A model generated the notes under the pieces. It worked only from the letters and a program-made list of their open reading frames with translations. It made no database searches and had not been told where the DNA came from. The translations under genes were made by a program, and so were the position numbers. Positions 46,233-54,100 of a stretch of 64,000 nt of DNA are shown piece after piece. The stretch's first letter is position 1, and each line of letters starts with the position of its first letter. Origin of the DNA: Bathymodiolus thermophilus thioautotrophic gill symbiont. GTDB taxonomy: Bacteria > Pseudomonadota > Gammaproteobacteria > PS1 > Pseudothioglobaceae. Location of the stretch: NCBI RefSeq assembly GCF_003711265.1, contig NZ_CP024634.1:310001-374000 (forward strand), in the 5' to 3' direction.

Positions 46233-48092
46233 CTAAAGGCATGTTTCATCCTCTTCAAAGCCATGATTAGCCTTGGCTCTAGAGTCAGAAAAAGTTTGGA
46301 GATCTATCTCTTCTAATTCTTCCTCTTCTGGCAATGCTTTAAGGGGCTTTTTAGTTCCAACTTTGGCATCTCTAAGAGGCTCATATTCCAGTTCTCCAGA
46401 TTCAGTTTGTGTCTTTACCTGATTATGAAATACTATCTTTTTGCTGCTGCGTACAGTATTTGCTGCAGCGTTTGTGTCAATACCACTAGGGCCAGCAACA
46501 TCTTCACTCCAGGTTTCCGCGCCTTCTTTTGTCCATTCAGCTTTATACTCATTTGGATTCAAAAAAACTTCTCCATCTTCATCTTTAGCAATAACCTTGT
46601 AACCTAATTTCTTGTTATAAGTCCACCGTTCGGCGCCATCAGCACTCTTCCACTCGCCATCTTTCCACTCAGATAGTAAACGATTTTCTTTATCAACCAA
46701 CACATTTTCGCCAGTATCAGAATTGTGCATCATGCGAACATCGCCCCCATATTTTCCTTGCGAGCGGAAAGTAATAGAACTTTCTTGCTGTAGAACCACA
46801 TCATTGTCATTCGTAATGTCGTCTGTTAAATTTTCCATGGGTTCGCCGGCACCCTTTAATTCACGACCAGCAATACCCTTGCTAAAACGATAGGATCTGG
46901 ATGAGCCTTCCCATGGTTTTATCTCGTCTTGGGGTATCTCTTCAAATTTTTGCGTATTTGGATTGTAATAATTTGTATCAGATTTGGCGATAACCCTGTG
47001 TCCTGCGGTTTGACTAAATCTCCACCGTTCAGCACCCTCAGCAGGAACCCATTTTTTATTCACAGAATCCCACTCAGCGAGTAAACGATCATTCTTATCA
47101 ACTAGTACAGCATCTTCTTGATCTACAGAAAATGCCATTCTAGTTTTTGAAGGATAGTATTGTCTAGATTCAGAAACTTGAAGCTCAAAATCTGGATTCT
47201 TAGCAACATGTTGTGCTTCCAGAGGAAGTCGATCTCCAACACCTTCTATATCAAAGGTGCGCTCTTCTCCAAGGGCATCCATATATTCATCTGCACTCCC
47301 TTTCCACGGATCCTCTGGGGGTAATTCTGATTGGAAACTATTCGTATTTGGATTAAGATAATCACTCCCACCCCTAGAAACAACTCGATACCCAAGTTTT
47401 TCACTGAATCTCCATCGTTCAGCACCCCTAGCAGGGTTCCATTTATTGCCGACCTTATCCCATGTGGCAAGTAAACGATCATCCGAATCAACCAACACAT
47501 TTACTTTACCAATAGTGCTATATTTCAGAGTAGGCAAAGAATCTTCAATTCCAGAATTTACCAAAGAACTCTCAGGAAGTGTTTCTACTTGAAGTTCAAA
47601 ATTGGAATCAAGAGAAGTTCGGTCTGTTAAATTTTGTAAATCCATCGAACCTTTTAGCTCATAGCTGGAAATATTGCTATCGCCTAAATAATCCGTTTCT
47701 GACCCCTGCCACCTTGTATTCATCCATGCTCTATTGGGTGAGGCAGATTGGTAAAATTTATACCCTAAATAGGCGCCACCACCTACTACGGCACCCGCAC
47801 CAATTGTCATGCCACTAATGGCTAAGGGGCTTGTCCATGCATTGGTTTCTGCGTTAATGTCTTGGACACATGATCCGCTAAAGCGATTTTGAGCATTGGG
47901 AGTGGAGGTAAAATCAGCGTCACCAGAATATCCAACCTGACATTCACATGTATTTTTTTCAGTGTGTATTGAGTGAGCAATCCAGATTAATTTATTGCTT
48001 GATTTATTACTTAAGCATTGTTCAAGACTAAATACATTGAAACTACTAAAAATTAACACACTGAATAAAAAAGGTTTTATAATTGGCTGCAT
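46233..48092 (-). CDS. Exported protein with EGF-like start and three copies of an unrecognised module
   Basis: The 619-aa product has a signal peptide (MQPIIKPFLFSVLIFSSFNV FS), then a short Cys-rich EGF-like piece (CECQVGYSGD), and a glycine-rich membrane segment (GMTIGAGAVVGGGAYLGYKF) near residue 95-115. Three ~130-aa repeats follow, each with VLVD-x2-DRLLA-x-W, W-x-PA-x-GAERWRF, LGYRVI and YLNPNT. The C-terminus is acidic (ALPEEEELEEIDLQTF) and ends DETCL. The single membrane span after a cleavable signal suggests an anchored protein with its repeats on the far side. It lies 52 bp upstream of the FISUMP gene, same strand, probably the same transcript. No family recognised. Confidence 0.75.
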   Translation of the reverse strand: MQPIIKPFLFSVLIFSSFNVFSLEQCLSNKSSNKLIWIAHSIHTEKNTCECQVGYSGDADFTSTPNAQNRFSGSCVQDINAETNAWTSPLAISGMTIGAGAVVGGGAYLGYKFYQSASPNRAWMNTRWQGSETDYLGDSNISSYELKGSMDLQNLTDRTSLDSNFELQVETLPESSLVNSGIEDSLPTLKYSTIGKVNVLVDSDDRLLATWDKVGNKWNPARGAERWRFSEKLGYRVVSRGGSDYLNPNTNSFQSELPPEDPWKGSADEYMDALGEERTFDIEGVGDRLPLEAQHVAKNPDFELQVSESRQYYPSKTRMAFSVDQEDAVLVDKNDRLLAEWDSVNKKWVPAEGAERWRFSQTAGHRVIAKSDTNYYNPNTQKFEEIPQDEIKPWEGSSRSYRFSKGIAGRELKGAGEPMENLTDDITNDNDVVLQQESSITFRSQGKYGGDVRMMHNSDTGENVLVDKENRLLSEWKDGEWKSADGAERWTYNKKLGYKVIAKDEDGEVFLNPNEYKAEWTKEGAETWSEDVAGPSGIDTNAAANTVRSSKKIVFHNQVKTQTESGELEYEPLRDAKVGTKKPLKALPEEEELEEIDLQTFSDSRAKANHGFEEDETCL

Positions 48093-48248
48093 TTTATTCT
48101 TAAAATTAGGTTAATACTTAAAGAGGGCACTATTATAGAGCAAATCACTACTTCGGTTCAAAGGATTAAGAATTAGTTAATAGGTGAATTTTATTTTTAA
48201 TTCAAGCAAAATTTGCCCATTCAAGAGGAGTGAAATTTATATAATTTA

Positions 48249-48409
48249 GAGACTTTTGTATAAAATATGAATAATCATCAAGAATCCACTTTCCCCACTT
48301 GGTAATTTTTTAAACCCAGCCTTAGCTCTGCTAAGACAAGGTTTAAGGAAATTACCAAATGGGCAAAAATTGAATTTTGCTAATCATCCATAATTTATGC
48401 AAAGGTCTC
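48249..48409 (+). repeat. Family A palindromic element, full copy
   Basis: The 161-bp copy starts GAGACTTTTGTATAAAATAT and ends TAATTTATGCAAAGGTCTC, in the same orientation as 30178. No target duplication is visible. The ~160 bp up to the PAP2 gene contain a possible 62-codon frame that I do not trust. Confidence 0.88.
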
Positions 48410-48568
48410 ATTGTATCGGACCTACCTACAACAAGATCTAAAAACACTGTTGTCGCCAAAATCATTGGTTGCTTTTATTGGTCGCCTAGCGCTGAAAAAA
48501 AAAGCCAAGCAAAGAACCGATGACACTTTTTTGACAGCCGAGTGTACTTGCCTTGTTATGCTTAAATA

Positions 48569-49351
48569 TCACCATCTTGCGCTAATATTAATGCCGTAAT
48601 ATTCATTGCCAATAAGAGGGGTAAAAGAGATTTTTTCTGATTTTTCATTGGTGTCAAAAACAGACCCTACAGATTCATACGCCATCTGCCAACCGAGTAT
48701 TGCTTGGTTGGTGTAGTGGCTATTGTCGTTTACCCTTGACCATGCTGTCAGGGTAGATGTTGCATAAAGCGCATATTTGATAAATTTATTGTCATTCATT
48801 TGCGCTAAAGTTAAAAATGGAACCGCACCTACAAATGCATGTCCACTCACACCATTGTTATCGTTGAGAGGCCTCCATTTAGAGCCCCTTGATTCATTAG
48901 GCCTTGATGCCCCTGTAAGCTTTTGCATCATCCACATAGTGGGTAGGCCTACAGCGTAAGCTCTTGCTGAATTTAATCCCCAGTTACCAATTTCAGACTC
49001 TGAATTAAAGTGGTATGCACTACTTGCCAATATAGAAATAGGCAATAAATACTTTCCTTCGCCAAAAAATTTAGCGGTTTTTGAATAACTATCGGTTGCA
49101 TTACTTCGCACTTCATCTTGATACCAGTCTTGGAGATTTACATCCATTTCTGAATTTGCTATAATGCCCATTGATAGAAATCCAGCGCCCATTCTCATGA
49201 GGCGTTCTTTGGCATAAAAATTACTATAATCGTTTGCTATTTTAGTGCCAATAGAGACATCATCCGATGCAGATACTTGATGAGCAGAAAACAAATTTGC
49301 GAATACACAAATAAGAATAAAAGTCTTTGTTCTGTTTTGCTTTGTTCTCAT
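48569..49351 (-). CDS. Exported PAP2-type acid phosphatase
   Basis: The 260-aa protein has a signal peptide (FILICVFANLFSAHQVSASD). The three PAP2 signature blocks are present: KLTGASRPNE (K-x6-RP), SGHAFVG (PSGH-like) and SRVNDNSHYTNQAILGW (SR-x5-H-x3-D/Q). Members dephosphorylate lipid phosphates such as phosphatidate, lipid A phosphates or undecaprenyl-PP. The third block has Gln where Asp is usual. The end, FTPLIGNEYYGINISARW, is a strand with a terminal aromatic, seen in PAP2 proteins with an outer-membrane-like tail. It lies at the upstream end of the exported-protein cluster. Confidence 0.85.
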   Translation of the reverse strand: MRTKQNRTKTFILICVFANLFSAHQVSASDDVSIGTKIANDYSNFYAKERLMRMGAGFLSMGIIANSEMDVNLQDWYQDEVRSNATDSYSKTAKFFGEGKYLLPISILASSAYHFNSESEIGNWGLNSARAYAVGLPTMWMMQKLTGASRPNESRGSKWRPLNDNNGVSGHAFVGAVPFLTLAQMNDNKFIKYALYATSTLTAWSRVNDNSHYTNQAILGWQMAYESVGSVFDTNEKSEKISFTPLIGNEYYGINISARW

Positions 49352-49646
49352 TTATACTCCTATACTATTATCATAAGGATACATTTCCTTATATTGCAAC
49401 ATTAAAAACAAATCCTATAAAAAACAGACAAATTTTATCTATTTTTAATTGCATTTTTATCCTAAATATTTGATTTTTAGATAAAAAAATCAACTGAAAG
49501 TAATTCAAATTTAATACCAGCAAAAAATTATAACAGAAAGCAAATCAGTTGCCTAATAAATGCGTGAAATAACCCTATTTGCCCTTAAACTTCTAAGTAT
49601 ATTCTCAGGGTTTGTGAATAAGTAAATACTTTAGTGGCAATGAATA

Positions 49647-49811
49647 ATACCATTTTTAAAAAGCAAAACAAACAATCTAACACCCATCCTCATCCCAAGT
49701 ATTAACAGTAAAAATACCCAAGCTGTCAATAAGTAGCACAGGTATTTTTACCACCAATACTTGGGTGATTATAAGCACTATATTATTCATTTTATTTTTG
49801 AAAATTGAATA
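49647..49811 (+). repeat. Family B element with an inserted hairpin
   Basis: The left end is ATACCATTTTTAAAAAGCAA and the right end TTTATTTTTGAAAATTGAAT. The core CCCAAGTATTAACAGTAAAA occurs on the left and ACCAATACTTGGGTGATTAT on the right, so it looks like two elements joined head to head around a hairpin (GTAAAAATAC ... GTATTTTTAC, 49708-49751) that may terminate transcription. The preceding stretch 49352-49646 holds nothing recognised. Confidence 0.7.
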
Positions 49812-49881
49812 AAAGGCCTCTATTAATAGGTTAAAATACCCGCTTTGAAAATTAATGAAATACCGTTGTAGGTTTTAAGAA

Positions 49882-50685
49882 ATGAATAAGATTATTTACA
49901 TAGCGTTAGTTGTACTTTTTTTATATGGATGCACGACAACTTCAGAGACGCAAAAAGTATATCCAAATAGTGAGAAGTTGTTTCATCAAGTTGAAAAGTA
50001 TAAATCAGTTGAAGATTATAATAATGCTTGTTTGATGCTTAATCAAATTAAAAATAGGCATAAAAACTTATTAGATAAAAAGGAATCAAAAGCGCAGCAC
50101 GACTTAGCGCAAAAAGACTATAAGAGATTTGGTTGTGATTTGCGTAATCTTATCAAAATTCCAGGAAAATGGGAAGATAGGGTGGTTAAATTGCAATCAA
50201 AAGAGATAAAAAACAATCGTTTTTTTGTCTTTTCTAACCAAGTATTTACGAATGACACACAGGAATATATAGATAAAAACCATAGCGTATTTATACATGT
50301 ATTCACCCCTCCTCTGGATTTGTTTAACGATGAGCAGTTAAAGCCAAAAATATTTTTTACGCATCACAACTATATTACCAACAGAAATTCTCAATATAAA
50401 TCATATCAAGTGCTTGAAGATTCAGAGTTAAAAATGGCACTTAATGAAAACAAAAGGCCTATGGAAAGAAAAGGGCTGTATCGAAAAAATAGTTATTATG
50501 GCGTAGGGATAAAAGGTAAGGATGTTTTCTACATGAAGTTTTTATCATTAAAGTGTGAGAAAGGCCACATTAACTGCCTTGTTAAATATAAAGTTTATAA
50601 TTACCGTGCAAAAACTTTCAAAGAGTTACGGAACGCCTACAAGAAAAATATTGGAAATTATAAATTCAAAGGATTTAGCAAGTAA
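49882..50685 (+). CDS. Lipoprotein, function unknown
   Basis: The 267-aa product begins MNKIIYIALVVLFLYGCTTT, a type II signal peptide with lipobox LYGC, so Cys17 should be lipidated. Residue +2 is Thr, which would favour outer-membrane sorting. The N-terminal ~75 residues are helical, with a possible TPR-like helix pair (YNNACLMLNQIKNRHKNLLD). The rest is mixed and basic (pI high), with GLYRKNSYYGVGIKGKDVFY. No family recognised. It is transcribed alone towards the NLR-like gene, with a 438-bp gap between. Confidence 0.72.
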   Translation: MNKIIYIALVVLFLYGCTTTSETQKVYPNSEKLFHQVEKYKSVEDYNNACLMLNQIKNRHKNLLDKKESKAQHDLAQKDYKRFGCDLRNLIKIPGKWEDRVVKLQSKEIKNNRFFVFSNQVFTNDTQEYIDKNHSVFIHVFTPPLDLFNDEQLKPKIFFTHHNYITNRNSQYKSYQVLEDSELKMALNENKRPMERKGLYRKNSYYGVGIKGKDVFYMKFLSLKCEKGHINCLVKYKVYNYRAKTFKELRNAYKKNIGNYKFKGFSK

Positions 50686-50909
50686 TAAAGTAAAGGGCGT
50701 TATCGCCATTTAGTCCAATACTTTCTCATAAACGCACTTATCAAATCTTTAAAGTCTGAAATAAACTTCGCTGATTGCAAATGACATAAGCGCCTTGCTT
50801 TTTGCTTTGTTTAAAATGATAGCGAACGACAAAAAGCGTTAATCCTGCGCCAATCTGCTTTTTTCCATCAACTAATGTGTGATACTGTTTCTAACAGTAA
50901 CATCTCTGT
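50686..50909. other. Non-coding gap, nothing recognised
   Basis: On the minus strand a 35-codon frame (GLTLFVVRYHFKQSKKQGAY) may be a gene relic, but it is too short to assign. No repeats of family A or B occur here. Confidence 0.3.
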
Positions 50910-50998
50910 ATTAGTAGTAATTGGTCGTGAGTCTAGCACTGAAAAAAATTCAAAATGACAAACTTAGAAGGCAAAGCCTTCAGGGCTTGGATTTTGTT
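50910..50998 (+). pseudogene. Relic of a second dbpA 3' end
   Basis: AGTAGTAATTGGTCGT and, after a ~25-bp deletion, TGAAAAAAATTCAAAATGAC-AAACTTA and onwards closely match the end of the dbpA gene (30070-30170: GGTAGTAACTGGTCGT and TGAAAAAAATTCAAAATGAT-AAACTTA). The frame is broken and no stop is conserved. It marks a past duplication or recombination junction 130 bp upstream of the NLR-like gene. Confidence 0.7.
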
Positions 50999-51076
50999 TT
51001 GGGCTTTAATTTGTTGGTGTTTTTCTAGTTTAACAATAGTAATCGTTTTCTAATTCGTTTTTTGAATTGTGAACAT

Positions 51077-51099
51077 TTTGTGATACTTTGTGATAGAAT
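51077..51099 (+). promoter_or_regulatory. Tandem 10-bp repeat at the putative NLR-like gene promoter
   Basis: TTTGTGATAC and TTTGTGATAG lie head to tail (51077-51096); the second runs into TAGAAT (51094-51099), a plausible -10 box 31 bp before the ATG. No good -35 is present, as expected for an activated or weak promoter. The sites may bind a regulator. Confidence 0.35.
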
Positions 51100-51129
51100 G
51101 TTGTTTTATTTTGTAAAATAAGATTGATT

Positions 51130-54100
51130 ATGACTATAAAAACAACAAAAAATAACGATGCACTTGATGAATTGCTAGCAATGGTATTGGGAAAAATAGC
51201 AGCCACCCCCGGTAATATATTATCTGCTATCGTAAAAATAGCAAAACACAAAGGCAGTCTTCGTCCTGAAAAAATAGAAGTGAATCAACTGCTGAAAGAA
51301 GAGCGTGGCTTGGAAATCACTGATACTAATTTTAGGAAGAATTTACAGAAGATTAACGAGGCATTTAAAGAAGTTGCCAATACACAAACTCCCGCTTCTA
51401 TTAAAAGTAGAGGTGCGGTTTTAGAAATTGATTTAGGGGATTTTATCGATACCCAAGTTTCTAGAAACATTGAAAGACCATCAAAATCTATCATACCTAG
51501 TGAAAGCAATATTCCGCCACAAGTGATTTCTGGCAAAAGGACTGTGTCAATATTTATTAGTCATGCATGGGAAAATGATCCAATATTAGATGAAGTTACC
51601 AGGGAATTTCATCAAAAATTAAAAAATAAATTAGAGAATTTGCCAGAATCTTGGCGAGATAAGTATCAATTTAAATTATGGATTGATTTTGAAAATATAA
51701 AAGCAGTTGCGGCACCAAATAACAATCTTAAAAGGCAATTCGTGTGTAAAGCACAGGAGGCAGAATTTGGCATTATGTTGTTTTCCGATAAATGGTTTTG
51801 TAGTAAAGACTGTCAACTAGAGGCCAGTAAGTTTTATGATAAAAATGGCGAAATTTTAGCGGATAAATTGGTTATACAAATCGCATTAAACCGTAACATT
51901 GATAAAAAATATAAAAAGCATCCTATTTTGCCGAAACTTTACGGCAAGTATAAAACTTTACCATCTCTTTTAAAGTCGGATAACTGTAACGATATAACTG
52001 ACTTCTTTGATAATATTCGAGATGAAATTTGTTGTTCACTTGACAAGCAAACCCCACCAGAACCATCAAAAAACACAATTAAAGAGCGCCTTAAATATAA
52101 CGATCAATATTGCCATATCGATAAAGTTACAAATAAAGGCACAGAAAGCAACAACAGCAATGAAAAATTTGAAGTCATTCCAAAATTAATACAATGGGCA
52201 AAATTTGATGACCCAGAAAAGCCTATCGTAACGGCTTTATTGGGAGATTTTGGTGCGGGCAAGACCACTACCTGTCAAATGCTGACTCAAGAACTTTGGA
52301 AGCAACACGCACAAGATGCCAATAATCCTGCCCCTATTTATTTTGATTTACGCAATTTGATTACTTTTTTTGCTGACCAAAACAATGTGGATACTTCGGT
52401 AGAGACTTTATTGGAAAAATTGATTGCGGTAACAGGTGCTCAAAAAATCACAGGTATAGAGGTTATAGACTATTTAAAAGACCGCAATACACTGATAATT
52501 TTTGATGGATTGGATGAAATTGGTAACAGTTTGGGTGAGGCAAAATTAGCAGAAATTTATCGCAAATTGTTGTCCATCATTCCTGAAAAACATTGGCAAC
52601 AGCAACCATCAGATAAAGATGCAGAGGTAATCATTACTAAAATTCTTGTTACTTGTCGCACGCATTTTTGGCGTGATAACCTTCAACAACAAAGTGTTTT
52701 AAGCGCTCAAGGGCGCTCAAAACTCAATCAAGATAGCCCACAATCCAAGGTCAAGGTGTTTTATTTAGCACCTTTTGATAAAGAGCAAATTGAAGAATTT
52801 TTGCGCAAAAAACTACCAGAACAGGAATTAAAATCTGCTTTACAATTTATCAACAATGCCCACGATTTATCTGATATTGCTAAAAAACCTTTAATGCTCA
52901 ACTTTATTTTTGAACAACTGTCAACTTTACTCCAAGCATACCAATCTGGAAAAATTATTAATGTGGCAACAATTTACCACTTGTTGTTTGCTAAAACCTT
53001 AGATCGGGACGAGGGTAAAAATCTGAAAATTATGCCACGAAGCAAAGACAGGATGTTACAAAAACTTGCTTTATATTTATGGCAAGAGCAAAGCAAAAGT
53101 CTATCTACTAACGATTTATACGATTGGTTTGATGACTATCTACTCACCGTCAATGATTTAATTATCAACACCCAAGAAGACAGAAATCTATTGTTTACTG
53201 AATTACACAATGCCAGTCTTCTGGTCAGAGACGACAGTCATTATCGTTTTTCCCACACTTCATTTTTTGAATATTTTCAAGCACGAAATATTTTTGAAAC
53301 CCTGTTAAAAACAGACAACAGTTTGGCAGATTTGCCAATTGACAAGCCTATTTCAGCGGAATCGTTAGATTTTGTGCATCAGATTTATGCGGATAGCGGC
53401 AACAGCAAGCAAGAAAAATTACAACAAAGTTTAAGCCGTTATTTAACTTACGATGCAAATACAGACAAGCAAGCAAGCAAAGTTTTACGGACATTTTTGG
53501 CAAAACTGTTGCTACAAGGGCAATCCTCACCTGCTCCAATACCATTTCCAAAACAAGTTGATTTTAGTTATTTAGACTTGCCCAATCTTGCTTTTATTGG
53601 CAGTGAGAAAACCCCTTTAGATTTGCAAAATGCCCATTTTGAACACAGTGATTTGTCAAATACCACCTTCACTTCAGTGTTATTGAATAATGCCGTTTTT
53701 ACCAACAGCCGTTTAGATTATTGTAAATTTGATTCGTGTTACTTAATAAACAGTTGTTTTGTTAATCAAGATATTGATCAATGCCAGTTAACAGGGGCAA
53801 AGTTTCATCAATGTGTTTTAACAGGGGCAAAGTTGGGTCAGGTTGATGATTCTTGTTTTTTTATAGACTCATTAGATGAGCCCGCTAAACAGCGCAGTAT
53901 AGTGGCTGATAAATTGACAATGAGTTTAGAAGGCAACAGTCAAATCAACTCAGTTGTCATTAGCACCGACAATCGCTTTATTGTCAGTGCTGGCGATGAT
54001 GGATCCGTATGCCTTTGGGACAGAAAAACCCAGCAATCTATCGGCTCACCTTTACAAGGACACAGTGGCAGGGTTCACTCAGTTGCCATTAGCGCTGATA

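Noticed and set aside
48411-48599. 62-codon plus-strand frame next to the family A element
   Set aside because: No ribosome site, overlaps the end of the PAP2 gene on the other strand, and no recognisable family; possibly a transposase scrap but unsupported.
30804-49351. Type VI or type I secretion cluster around the exported proteins
   Set aside because: No secretion apparatus genes, RTX nonapeptides or C-terminal sorting motifs were seen; only Sec-type signals.
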